Numbered from the stretch's first letter, positions 9,707-18,752 are shown. The stretch is 21,091 bases of DNA from Chara braunii (GCA_003427395.1 BFEA01000001.1:1765650-1786740), one strand, 5' to 3'. Program-made: numbers and translations. The notes: generated by a model from the letters alone, not told the origin.

Positions 9707-10653
9707 TTGGGTTCTGCTAGCCAAGGTGGTGGAAACCGTTACTCAACAGCAAAAACTTGAGTGGTACGTGCACAGTCAAGTTTGGGCTTGGTAAACCAGA
9801 ACGTGCCGTGAATATGAGTGAAGGTCTGCATTTGTGTACCCTTCGCTGACTAAACTGCGATTTCCCTATCAGTGCTATGCCCTGCTCCTTGTGATGTCGC
9901 AGAGGAGAGTGGTTGTTGTGAGTAATTGTTACTGTCTTGGCTGGAGAATGTGGCTACCATTCGGCCTGGATTGTGGTGAGGTGGTCGCTGTTCTGCTTCG
10001 ACAGCAGAAGAACAACATTTTCAACAGCAAAATTTAACTGTTTAAGGTCACTCCTATGATAAGTTGCTGTTTTTCTTTTCTCTTACCAAGTTGAGGCTGA
10101 TGCCAATATCAGGGTCGTTGCTGCTATACTCGACGAGACTGCTGTTGATCAGTCTCTAAGGTTTGGGCTGCTACTTTTTCAGCAGCTACCGGTGTTGTTG
10201 TTGAGGAAACTGAGGTTGACGCTACTATATCTTCATTGGAACTGCTGCTGGTCTATGATCTCGGGAGTTGTTTGTTGTCTTCTCTTACCTTATATTGTTG
10301 GTACTAGGGACTGCTCCCACTGTATTTTAAAGTATTACCGTCGTACATTCAAGTATCAATATTGTGCGTTCAGAAAACGTTGTTGTGTACCCTGGGACTA
10401 CTGCTGCTAGGGGTTGTTGGTCATCGGGGTACTGCAGGGGCCGTTCTGGAAACTCAATGGATCCAGGCATAGCAAGGATTGACGGATTGAGAAGCTCCTT
10501 CTTGATTTTATAGGAGGTGATCCATGACCGTTTTTTGAGTTGGGGGAATGGTTTGTTAGATTCCACTTAGCGGTTGTGGTCAGTGCCATAGCAGAGGTGG
10601 GTGCTTCTAAGTATCGTTTGCTGCTGCATCTATTTTTTTTTACTATTGTTGTT

Positions 10654-10656
<3 letters not shown>
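9705..10656. other. Gene-free stretch enriched in GTT and CTG triplets
   Basis: The sequence is rich in TTGTTG and CTGCTG words, but no fixed tandem period can be read. The open frames are short and rich in Cys and Leu as a by-product. No RNA gene is seen. Confidence 0.4.

Positions 10657-10690
<34 letters not shown>
10657..10690. repeat. T34 homopolymer run
   Basis: Thirty-four consecutive T. On the minus strand this would be a poly(A) tail of a retroposed sequence extending from the right, but no source gene or target-site duplication could be identified. Confidence 0.9.
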
Positions 10691-11134
10691 CTCCCCACAC
10701 CGATTGCGGTACCTTGTGGAAGGGTCATTATTGTTGTTGCAGCCATACCTAGCCTGTGTCCCTTGGGTTGGTGCTGATGTTTCAAGTTGCGGCTATTTGG
10801 TACTGCTGATGGGTGTCAAGAGTATTTACTACTGACCCTGTCAGCGGAGTGTTGTTGTTGCGACTTCGAGGTAGTCGCTCCCACTACGAAATTGCGGATT
10901 GCTGATCTCCGAGCCTCTTTTATTACTCCGCCTAATGGGTCTTTTGAACCACTGTCATTACAGACCGTTTGATGCTGCTACGAAAGTTGGGGCACTGAGA
11001 TTATCACGGCACCTGCAGTCCATGTTGCTGCCAACCTCAGCGATTGGCCACCATTGTGGGGCCCTCAGGCGCATCAAGGTAACAAGGCCCTCTCATGTGA
11101 GTTGAGTTGACCCCCTCTCGTATCTCGAGCGTCT
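10691..11134. other. Gene-free stretch
   Basis: Continues the GTT/CTG-rich character of the region before the T run. No recognisable coding or RNA feature. Confidence 0.4.
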
Positions 11135-11340
11135 GACCTTTTTTTTTCTTTCCCTCTCAATCCAAGTCTAGTCTAGGTTTGGAGAGGAAGGCGGCAGGCG
11201 GGATTGCAACATGTAGGACCACATCAAGGCCTTTGTGGGAGGTTGACCCGCCGATTGCGGGAACTCTACCGGAGCCCAGGCGCGACTCTGGAGGCAGGGA
11301 ACTCAGAGGTAGGCCGACGCTATACCATTAGAATCCCAAT
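11135..11340 (-). repeat. Possible tRNA-derived SINE on the minus strand
   Basis: On the minus strand bases 11333-11320 read TTCTAATGGTATAG, which matches the A-box region of the SINE candidate at 6421. A short A-rich tail (complement of 11137-11152) closes the 200-base segment. The expected B box is weak (GAGTTCCCTGCC), so this is tentative. Confidence 0.3.
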
Positions 11341-11504
11341 AAACACCTACCTATATAAACCTTGCGTTTGATGTGTTTTGTATATATTTGGTTTTCTTTT
11401 TCATTACTTTAACTAAATCAAAAAGCAAATCTACTATGCATGTTAATTCAATTGTCTGTGATAAAAATCATGATGTTCGTATGCGATGATTTGAACGGGG
11501 GTTG

Positions 11505-11756
11505 GACATGAGGTCCTCGAGACTGATCCGGTCGCCTTGCTTGTTTTGCCTAAGACATTGAACTGAGGTTGGATATGAGGTCCTCCATATTGATTCGGTC
11601 GCCTTGCTCGTTTTGCCTAAGAAATTGAACTGAGGCTGGAAATGAGTTCCTCCAGACTGATCCGATCGCCTTGCTTGTTTTGCCTAAGACATTGAACTGG
11701 GGTTGGAAATGATGTCCTCCAGACTGATTCGGTCGCCTTGCTTGTTTTGCCGAAAC
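11505..11756 (+). repeat. 67-bp tandem repeat, array 1 (four copies, forward)
   Basis: Copies are phased by the word GACTGATCCGGTCGCC or a variant at 11521, 11588, 11655 and 11722, exactly 67 bases apart. Each unit then continues through TTGCTTGTTTTGCCTAAG and an ACATTGAACTG motif. The same unit occurs in two further arrays at 14926-15440. Since 67 is not a multiple of three, the array cannot encode a repeated protein. Confidence 0.95.
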
Positions 11757-11774
11757 TTTCACGAGTGAGAATGA

Positions 11775-12062
11775 AATGGCGATGAGAGAAGGTCATCGTG
11801 CTAGTGCAAGTTCTCAAAGAGGAAAAATGCTCGACAACATACTTTCGAGGCAATGACAGATATGATGAACACACACTCCACCGTCGCCGTCGATTTAGTA
11901 GACAGGGTCAACAAACGACAGTGTGAGGTTCTCCAATGACAATGCGATATAATGGAGAGGGAGGTTAAAGTGCACGAGGCGCAGTACGACGTTATGGATG
12001 TGGGTCAATCGATGATGTACGAAGCTTTGATAAAGATCGTGAAGGCACTCTTCAGGCCTTGA
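11775..12062 (+). pseudogene. C-terminal fragment of a Myb/SANT-like family protein, broken
   Basis: Reading the frame that contains the ATG at 11853, the peptide runs KRKNARQHTFEAMTDMMN, then a KRQCEVLQ stretch, then QCDIMEREVKVHEAQYDVMD, and ends ALIKIVKALFRP before a TGA at 12060-12062. The pattern (KRKN.RQ.TFEA, then KRQC.{3-5}QCDIMERE) looks like the C-terminal tail of proteins whose N-terminal half carries the Myb/SANT-like domain seen at 15411-16628. That assignment rests on recognition of the family. The frame contains a TAG at 11802-11804 and a TGA at 11937-11939, so it is not translatable as it stands. It starts just after the first 67-bp array and lies on the opposite strand from the DNA-binding half. 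Confidence 0.5.
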
Positions 12063-12429
12063 TTGACACTCTCCCGTTAGTGTTGAGGTCGGGGGGGGTG
12101 GGGGGTCGTTTGGGTGGGGTTGTGTCAACAACTGCTCGCTCTACTGCGGGTGGGTGTCTCCACCCCAACCTTGCAACCTCTTGCTAGGACAGCGGTGAAA
12201 TTGTCAACGCTTTGGTTTGTTTGCTTGAAATCTTCCTTTTTTCCGGTTCCTTTTTTTTTTTCCATCTCTTGAATGGCTTTTTCACCAAATTCGTCAGAAA
12301 TTCGTTAATTCTACAGCATGGTTGATGTGCTACAATAACGGTCCACTGACGCAAACCGGGCATGCAGGTCATACCCCGCCTGTTTATTTATATGGTGGCG
12401 GGAGAGTTAGTATTGAAGGTGTTGTATAG
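12063..12429. other. Short gene-free segment with a G-quadruplex-like tract
   Basis: Bases 12091-12119 hold four G runs on the plus strand (G8, G6, G3, G4) separated by short loops, a potential G-quadruplex. The remainder has no recognisable feature apart from low-complexity T-rich DNA around 12236-12262. Confidence 0.55.
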
Positions 12430-12760
12430 GCACACTCCGCTGTTGAGTATATCGGTCCCTCGCAGGGTGGGACCCTCCCAGCCTTGTCACGCAAAAGTTG
12501 GTCTATAACACGAAACATATGGAGCTTCCGCAAGTCACTCCAGCTAAGTGCGCCAACCATACCTCTTGCAAGCCCCTACGACAGGAGAGGGCCAACGCGA
12601 TGTCGTGCGCACGGTCCCCGCTAGGGGAACCTTCCCGGCCGCGTCACGCAGGATTGCCAAATTTTGCAAGTCGCTTCACGAAAAGGGAAGCGGCGGAGTC
12701 ACTCCGGCCGAGTGCGCCAGCTATACCTCCATCGAGTCCCCACGACAGGACAGAGTCTCG
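12430..12760 (-). repeat. ~164-bp tandem duplication with GC palindromes
   Basis: Two diverged copies are offset by 164 bases: a GTCACTCCAGCTAAGTGCGCC-like stretch at about 12534-12554 corresponds to GTCACTCCGGCCGAGTGCGCC at about 12698-12718, and the following TATACCTC and ACGACAGGA words correspond too. Small GC palindromes sit in each copy (CCCC-GCTA-GGGG near 12617-12628; GGGTGGGACCC near 12465-12475). The duplication is the inner end of the minus-oriented dispersed repeat, and it has a loose counterpart at 5400-5540. Confidence 0.6.
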
Positions 12761-13272
12761 CGAGGTACAACTTACCTCCACCCGTGGGAGCTATCACCAT
12801 CCCTTGGGTGGGCGTATCCCCGCCGAGCTACTGAACCACACGCGAAAGTTTTTACTTGTAATCGCGGAGGTGGCCCAACCAAGGGCGTTTCTCATATGTT
12901 GTAGCATAGGGGGTACGCGCGGTCCACGCCTAGCTCGGACCCGTACACGAACCGTCACGCTGGGGCGCTGATCTCCCACGTGCGGTCCAGCGTCGGTCGA
13001 CTAGGACATCCTAACTCAACCACGTGATACGCAACAAAACAAACTAACTCAAACAAATAAATAAACCTAGTCTTTTTTTCATACGTCCTGACCCATAACT
13101 CTGAAAAGTAAATGTGTCTGAGCGAGACCGACGCATATTTACATTAAAAAAAATACAGACACGAAGGGAATCATAATGCTCAGTCATGTGTACTCGCTTG
13201 ATCTGTTGTCATGGCGACGCTTCATGCGTTACCCACATCCACGCACCCTCTCATGGGTTTCGGGGTTGCGTA

Positions 13273-13557
13273 CGACACTCGGGTGTCGAAAGCAAAATAT
13301 CGTGAAGGGTTCTTCCTTCACGATATTGCATGGCTGAAGGATAAGTCGTGCGGCCCTTGCGGCGCCCCTGTCGTTTAGGCAGTGGGTAACCATAAGCAAG
13401 AGGCGTAGTCCAGGCTCAAGGGGGGAACCCTTTTGTGCTGGACCCCTTTGAGATGGGATTTGCTCGTCCCTCCCTTGAGGGAAGAAAAATAAAGGTAGTC
13501 ACGGGTTGGCGAACAATTCGCCATACCCAAACTAAGTCTCGGTCCGACCAAAGGTCG
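13273..13557. other. Cluster of perfect stem-loops
   Basis: Within less than 300 bases there are at least five perfect hairpins: CGACAC-TCGG-GTGTCG (13273-13288); a 13-bp stem with a 6-nt loop at 13296-13327 (AATATCGTGAAGG and its complement); CCCTC/GAGGG (13468-13481); GGCGAA-CAA-TTCGCC (13508-13522); and CGACC-AAA-GGTCG (13545-13557). No promoter or gene is associated. The corresponding part of the other copy (4600-4860) also has hairpins, but with different stem sequences. Confidence 0.7.
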
Positions 13558-14209
13558 AGCACTAAACCTTACGCTCGGCTACTCCTTTCTGTTTACCAGA
13601 TGTGTGCGACATGAGCAAAATAAGAAAAAGAAAAGGACCAGTATCGGGGGAAATCAGGGAGAGTCATTCTCACAGCCATAGTTGAACCTTGTCACTCACA
13701 CCCTCCACTCATTCATCCATATCACTCTCAATCCAGGAGCGAGTCCTCGCTTTCGTACATACTTGCACACATATGAAACCCAATGAACATTCACATCCAA
13801 ATGCCGCAAAACGTGGTCAACCCCTTTGCTCTCAGTTTCATATTCCACACGCCATTTTCGACCCCCATTCGACAAAGGTATGCCCGACCGATCCATTTTA
13901 CACAACTTTTGCATGACCATTCACAAGAGGTTCCAAGGATAGGTTTTCTTTCATACGGAAATGCCTTTCGCCTACAGGGTCTCAGACATTTGGGCATGGG
14001 CCTCATGGTGGGTAGGAGTTGAGTCGCAAACCGACCTTCTATCAATCTGATATCAGAAGTTGATGAATCTCAAGACTTCGAAGAACACTCGCAGGTAGCA
14101 ATGACCTGTGTCACACCATCAAGGCAGGCATTACCTGTCACGTTAACGGAGTTAAATTCCGTATTGCATTCTAAGCTACTCAGCAGTAGCGTCCGGTAAC
14201 GATGTGAAA

Positions 14210-14520
14210 ATTCCGAAAATTTCGACAACACTTCCTTTGGGGAAGTGCGCTCGCAAAATATTTACTATATCAAATATAAAAAGAAAACTCGAGATGCGAA
14301 AAATATATGAAAATAAACTAACTCTTTGGTTTCAGTAGAAATTTTGGCAGCACTTGCTTTAGAAAGGAGGGCTTCTAGAGTTCTTACTGACTCCCATGAC
14401 TAAACTATATCCTATCATAGTTGACATCTCTGAAACTTGATTAACTTTGAGTATTTGGCAGAAATTTTGGCAGCATCTCCCCTAAGGAAAAAAGGTTCTA
14501 AAAACTTCTACTAACTCAAA
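14210..14520 (-). repeat. Inverted copies of the degenerate ~120-bp repeat
   Basis: Three copies of AAATTT followed by a GGCAGCA(C/T)-like box occur near 14228, 14353 and 14473, about 120 bases apart. They read as the plus-strand motif of 3330-3880 when reverse-complemented. Confidence 0.5.
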
Positions 14521-14868
14521 CACTAACCAAAGTCCTATTAAAACAATCATGCATGAAAAGGCAAATGCGAAAAAACAAAGTGAGCATCTACCTTCCTATC
14601 GCTCAAGCACAAGGCGAGCACTAACAGACTACCCTATAATGCAGAAATCAGACAGAACTCGAGCAAAATTATAAAGCATTGTCAACAAGCATGTCATGCC
14701 CACATCGCATTCAGCCAGTTCAAAACAAGAGTTCATTCATCCAAAGTTTTCATCTTTCTCTTTGTCCTGATCTGCAAAGACATAAGTCTTGTATCTTATT
14801 TGATTAAATTTTTAACTTTCCAAGTTGTTCTCAGTCAAGCCCCATGCAATCACTAACACACCAGCCTG

Positions 14869-14893
14869 GACTATTCTCACAAGGAGAATAGTC
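14869..14893. other. Perfect 10-bp stem-loop next to the 67-bp array
   Basis: GACTATTCTC and GAGAATAGTC pair perfectly around a 5-nt loop. The hairpin lies at the outer end of the dispersed repeat copy, some 30 bases before the inverted 67-bp array. It does not have the T tail of a Pol III terminator. Confidence 0.6.
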
Positions 14894-14925
14894 AAACCTT
14901 TGTCAACAAGCAATACTGACTGACT

Positions 14926-15145
14926 TAGCAAGGCGACCGAATCAGTCAGGAATACCTCATCTCCAACCCCAGTTTCATGTCTTAGGCAAAACGAGCAAGG
15001 CGACCGGATCAGTCTGGAGGACCTCATTTCCATTCCCAGTTCAATGTCTTAGGCAAAACAAGCAAGGCGACATGATCAGTCTAAAGGACCTCATTTCCAT
15101 CCCTAGTTCAATGTCTTAGGCAAAACGAGCAAGGCGACCGGATCA
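14926..15145 (-). repeat. 67-bp tandem repeat, array 2 (about 3.3 copies, reverse)
   Basis: The same 67-bp unit as in array 1 on the opposite strand, phased by GTCTTAGGCAAAAC at 14979, 15046 and 15113, with a partial, more diverged copy from about 14926. It ends in GACCGGATCA at about 15145, where the orientation switches abruptly. Confidence 0.93.
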
Positions 15146-15447
15146 AGACATTGAACTGGGATTGGACATGAGGTCCTCCAGACTGATCCGGTCGCCTTGC
15201 TTGTTTTGCCTAAGACATTGAACTGGGGTTGGAAATGAAGTCCTCCAAACTGATCCGATCGCCTTGCTTGTTTTGCCTAAGACATTGAACTGAAAATGAA
15301 AATGAGGTCCTCCAGATTGATCCGGTCGCCTTGCTTGTTTTGCCTAAGACATTGAACTGGGGCTAGACATGAGGTCCTCCAGACTGATCCGGTCGCCTTG
15401 CTTGTTTTGCCTAAGACATTGAACTGGGGCTGTAAATGAGGTCCTCT
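15146..15447 (+). repeat. 67-bp tandem repeat, array 3 (about 4.4 copies, forward)
   Basis: Units are phased at 15181, 15248, 15315 and 15382, exactly 67 bases apart, with a final partial copy breaking off after GAGGTCCTC at about 15447. The array is back-to-back with array 2, so 14926-15440 can fold into a giant imperfect hairpin. Its right end overlaps the last codons of the open frame of the Myb/SANT-like pseudogene on the minus strand. Confidence 0.95.
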
Positions 15448-16628
15448 TGCTGCTGAGAAGCACCTGTGTCCACCAGATTCGGGGGGTGGATGGTTTGGTT
15501 CACGTGCTGACCACTATGGATGGCTTCGTAAAGTCGACGATCCGTTTGAAACTTATACCCATTATCGACCTGTTCTTTCGGCGTCAGCATGAAGAAGGAC
15601 TGCAACCCGGATTCCTTCTCCCTCCATTGCGCCCTCTTGTGCAAGGAAAATATATTTTCCCATATCTTCATGCACACGTCCCAATCACGGTTCACCCCCT
15701 GTGTCCCTATCCTGTTTGCGATGTCAGTCCATTTCCATTGTTTGTTTTTTATCTGCGCGAAGTTGTGGCCCACCGTCGTGAGTGTCACGTCTCGTTCCCT
15801 CTTTCATCAGATGAGGGTGATGGAGTCATCCAGACTCCATATAATCCTTTCCCCACCGCCCTCACCCCCCCCTTCCTTGGCCTTCCTTTTCCCTTGCCCC
15901 TTCGGAGCAGATTTCTTCGCCGCTGTTCTCTTCTAGCTCTTCAGCTCCGACCAAGGCCCCTTTTCCTCGACGTCATCTTCATCTTCGTCAACACAGTCCG
16001 CCGCCTCTTCGACGACTTCATAGTCCGCACCCCCGTCTACACCAGCCTCCCTGTCACTGGTGGCACGCATTGTGGACACTCGTGCGATGATGTGCTCAAC
16101 AACATTCATCTGTCGAGTATCCGATCTTGCCGCACCTCCAACAACACAGCTTCGAGCCCTGACCGTTGGTTTGCGTGGTAGTTCTACTCGCTTGGATGAC
16201 ACTGTTATTTGGTACACCGGATTGGTGCAATGATCTTCATATCTGATTGATGCTTCACCCCCCGAACGGCTGACCGCAATGACGATGAATGCTGCTGACG
16301 AGGCAAGCTCACCCCGGAAGACAACTAGCAGATCGAGGGGTGGGCTCATCCCCTGCTGCAGGTCAACCAACAAAAGGTACATCATTGGCCCCTTCCTCTG
16401 TCGTTGATTTCCTGCCCCCAAAGCGCCGAACGATATGACGTGCGTGGAACCGTACGTAAGGTTCAACGTCGATGGGGGCGACTCTCAATTCTCATCGTTA
16501 GGAAGCAGCTGAAGATGCGGTGGCAGGTGCGCGTAAAGCGAAGGATCGTACCGGGGTGTTTTCGATGGAACCTGCTCCTTCCCACTGACCCCGAACATGT
16601 ATGTATCCCCCCCATCGCCGCCACCCAT
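15411..16628 (-). pseudogene. Myb/SANT-like DNA-binding protein gene, N-terminal part with in-frame stops
   Basis: One minus-strand frame stays aligned from 16850 down to 15411 with no frameshift, but is cut by four stops: TGA at 16487-16485, TAG at 15935-15933, and two adjacent TGA at 15809-15804. A plausible ATG is at 16628. The order is a Gly/Pro/Tyr-rich start (MGGGDGG, then PRYDPSLYAHLPPHL), an acidic tract (DEDEDDVEE), a Lys-rich linker (KRTAAKKSAPKGQGKRKAKE), then a trihelix or Myb/SANT-like domain with its tryptophans: IIWSLDDSITLI, KWTDIANRI, and CMKIWENIFSLHK. A conserved-looking tail follows, DRRLYEAIH then PPNLVDTGAS. The frame ends in the 67-bp array. All four stops could come from C-to-T changes in CGA, CAA or CAG codons. 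Such proteins are common in repeat-rich plant and algal genomes and often accompany PIF/Harbinger-type transposons; that link is general knowledge, and no transposase is seen here. Confidence 0.75.
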
Positions 16629-16850
16629 CCCTCCATTGTATGCCGACCGCTTGATGAACTTCGTCGTCTTCCATTTACGTGGCAGACGCCTACGACGCAT
16701 GAAAGAGCACAAATGCACCAGTACCACGAGGAGCAGGAGAAGGAGGAGGACACAAAGTAGCGTCACCTTCCTAGCATGGTCTGCCATGCATATCGCAGCG
16801 CACCGCATACGACAGGAAATGACAATGGAGATTGGCACAAGCATGTTCAA

Positions 16851-17162
16851 TCGCCGCTATTCAATGGGGGTGGATGATGCTTATCTTGTACCGGTGTGTG
16901 AAGCGCGGCATGATCACCTATCTGCCGCCCGCGCAGCTCCAAACCCAACGACTACATGTGCCTCCTCTGCAAGCCGTTTCAAATCACCCCCTACCAAACA
17001 CTCCGCCCGCAGAAACGGTCGCCCCTTGCATTTGCCCCAATTGCTCTCTGGAATGGGTCGGCACCACCCTCCATGGTGCCACGGCGGGCAACCGGTACCC
17101 CCCACCGGTAGCCGTTACTGGCAGGACCGCAAGAAGGACCGTGCGTGAACCAGGAACGCACT
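16851..17162. other. GC-rich segment upstream of the pseudogene
   Basis: On the minus strand an open piece in the same frame (17105-16917) follows stops near 16857, 16881 and 16914. It might be a decayed 5' exon or flank of the pseudogene, but no domain supports it. A palindromic ACCGGTACCCCCCACCGGT-like stretch is at about 17091-17109. Confidence 0.35.
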
Positions 17163-17209
17163 GCTCTTGAATTCAAGGCACCTCGGGGAGGTGACTTGAA
17201 CTCAAGAGC
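17163..17209. other. Near-perfect 22-bp hairpin 280 bp upstream of KCR
   Basis: Bases 17163-17184 pair with 17188-17209 around a GGG loop: GCTCTTGA, TTCAAG and CACCTC pair with GAGGTG, CTTGAA and TCAAGAGC. Only two positions mismatch (17171/17201 and 17178/17194). A further related word, TTGAGTTTCAAGAGCGG, follows at about 17230-17246. It may be a small fold-back element (MITE remnant) or a hairpin RNA source. It is too short to be a terminator for any gene seen. Confidence 0.75.
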
Positions 17210-17487
17210 GATTTTGGCTGGGCCGCACTTGAGTTTCAAGAGCGGACACTTGAGATGCAAAATGTGGAAACAAAAAGCCATTTCTCTAAGGTGGGGTGGA
17301 ACGACGATATTTCTCGTCGCACTTGCACTCGAGTGGTGTGGAACGAGGCTCTAATACTTCGTCAGCCGTGTTCGCGGTCCAGAGAGCGACTGCTGCTGTC
17401 GGTAGGAGCCTGCATTCTCCGTGTGCGCTGGTCCGGTTTTTCTGCTGAGGGGTTCACACGGGTGGTCGAACGGGGTTTGGCGGAGAG
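17210..17487 (+). promoter_or_regulatory. Presumed KCR upstream region and 5' leader
   Basis: This segment directly precedes the KCR start codon and must contain its leader and probably part of its promoter. I see no clear TATA box in the last 250 bases and no in-frame upstream coding extension beyond the chosen start. The transcription start cannot be placed. Confidence 0.4.
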
Positions 17488-18164
17488 ATGGGCGTGATGG
17501 CGACGGCGGTCTCGCTGGACGCCACGTGGCGTCAACTGCCCGACACGTGTCGTTGCGGCATGGTAATGACGGTGGCATTAGCGGCGCTCGGAGCGGTATG
17601 GGTCTTTTGTTTAGTGACACGTGTCTTGCATGGAATTTGGGTTACTTTCCTCCGCCCTGGTCACAACCTTGTGCGGCGGTATGGCGACTGGGCTATAGTG
17701 ACGGGAGCGACGGACGGAATTGGCAAGGCCTATGTGCGGCAGCTTGCGCGGCTGAAGATCAACGTAGTGGCTGTGAGCAGAGCGGAGGAGAAACTTCGGG
17801 ATCTGGCAAAGGAGGTGGAAGGGAGTTTTCCTGTGGAGGTTCGAACCGTCGCTGTGGATTTCACGACTCCCGATTTGGCAGGATCTCTGACCGCTGTAGA
17901 GAAGGCAGTTTCTGACATTGAAGTCGGGATCCTCGTCAATAATGTCGGCTTGTCCTATCCGTTCGCGCAGTATCTTCACGAACTCAATGTCCAAACGGCC
18001 ATGGACATTATCAAGGTCAATGTGGAAGGAACGACGCGAATGACGCACTTGGCACTTCCGGGCATGCTAAAGCGAAAGCGAGGGGCAATAGTAAACATCG
18101 GCTCAGGAGCTGCGACCGTCCTTCCCTCTGATCCTCTATACTCAGTCTATGCTGGGACGAAAGG
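17488..18164 (+). CDS. KCR1: Very-long-chain 3-oxoacyl-CoA reductase, exon 1
   Basis: This exon encodes the first 225 residues of a plant-type beta-ketoacyl-CoA reductase. The enzyme uses NADPH to reduce 3-oxoacyl-CoA, the second step of each fatty-acid elongation cycle in the ER, feeding waxes, sphingolipids and storage lipids. A hydrophobic membrane segment spans about residues 25-50, followed by FLRPGHNLVRRYGDWAIVTG. Rossmann-fold and catalytic motifs follow in order: TGATDGIG (72-79), DFT (124-126), NNVG (151-154), KVNVEGT (176-182), the GSGAA serine (206) and YAGTK (221-225). The match to land-plant KCR is strong from FLRP onward. The ATG at 17488 gives an N-terminus about 14 residues longer than Arabidopsis KCR1; a second ATG at 17497 is possible. 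The exon ends AAGG before GTGAGT, one codon past the catalytic lysine and in phase 2. The last third of the protein (about 90-100 residues) must lie beyond the window. No frame disruption is seen, so it looks functional. Confidence 0.93.
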
Positions 18165-18679
18165 GTGAGTTGTGTGATGGCACTCCTCCCCCCCCCCTCG
18201 CCCCCTTCCTCTCTCTCTCTCTATATACATATACATCCACGTGGCCGGCCTTGTACGGAAGAGGTGATGAACAGGCGGAGCTTTCCTTACGTCTTTCCTT
18301 TTTCGGTTTTGTTTTTTTCGCCTTTGCGCTCCGATACACGATGTGACGATATACGTATCTTTCTTCCTCTCTCCATTTCTCTCTCCTCTTCTCTCTCTCT
18401 TTCTCACCATTCTCTCGTTGTGTGTGTAGTTGTCTCCCTGCTTCTCACGTGTTCTTTTCCTCCCGTTGTGAGCGTGAGAGAGAGACGGGTGGGCCTGCAC
18501 ACTCGCTTCCCACTCGCTTCGTCTTGGTTCGATCAAGGGGTTAGAGAATCTCTCTCTGTTCCTCTCTCTCTCTCTCTCTCGCTCTCTCCCTTTCTCTCTC
18601 TCACATCACTCTACGGTCGGATGCTGGAAAGAGGTGCTCGGTCTCGCCCTCTTCGTGTGTCTCTCACGCGCCGCGGATG

Positions 18680-18752
18680 AGAGGCGGACAGGGGAGGTGC
18701 CGGAAGGGGGCGGCAGGCGGCGGGAGGGGGGGAAGGGGAGGGCGAGGAGGGG
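18680..18752 (+). other. G-rich tract with quadruplex potential in KCR intron
   Basis: More than ten runs of three or more G on the sense strand within about 70 bases, separated by one to eight bases. It could form a G-quadruplex in the pre-mRNA. Confidence 0.7.

Larger units (their letters stand above)
12600..14925 (-). repeat. Dispersed repeat family, copy 2 (minus orientation)
   Basis: The reverse complement of this block is collinear with 3065-5540. The clearest shared segment is 12775-12935 against 5200-5385, including the exact 20-base match at 12900-12919. The degenerate ~120-bp motif recurs at 14210-14520 in the inverted orientation, as expected. The outer end (14891-14914) meets the 67-bp array directly. 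Short frames on both strands have no domain. The block contains many short hairpins between 13270 and 13560. Confidence 0.6.

Noticed and set aside
9591-9794. Arg-Glu repeat protein
   Set aside because: The peptide is a direct product of the (AG)n microsatellite.
11550-11874. Overlapping minus-strand frames with repeated peptide-like blocks
   Set aside because: They arise from the 67-bp array; the period is not a multiple of three, so each copy is read in a different frame.
3065-14925. Complete LTR retrotransposon with the two repeat copies as LTRs
   Set aside because: The copies are inverted rather than direct, and no gag, protease, reverse transcriptase or integrase motifs lie between them.
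15447-16181. Open plus-strand frame of about 244 codons
   Set aside because: It is the antisense of the Myb/SANT-like pseudogene, whose minus frame carries recognisable domain residues.
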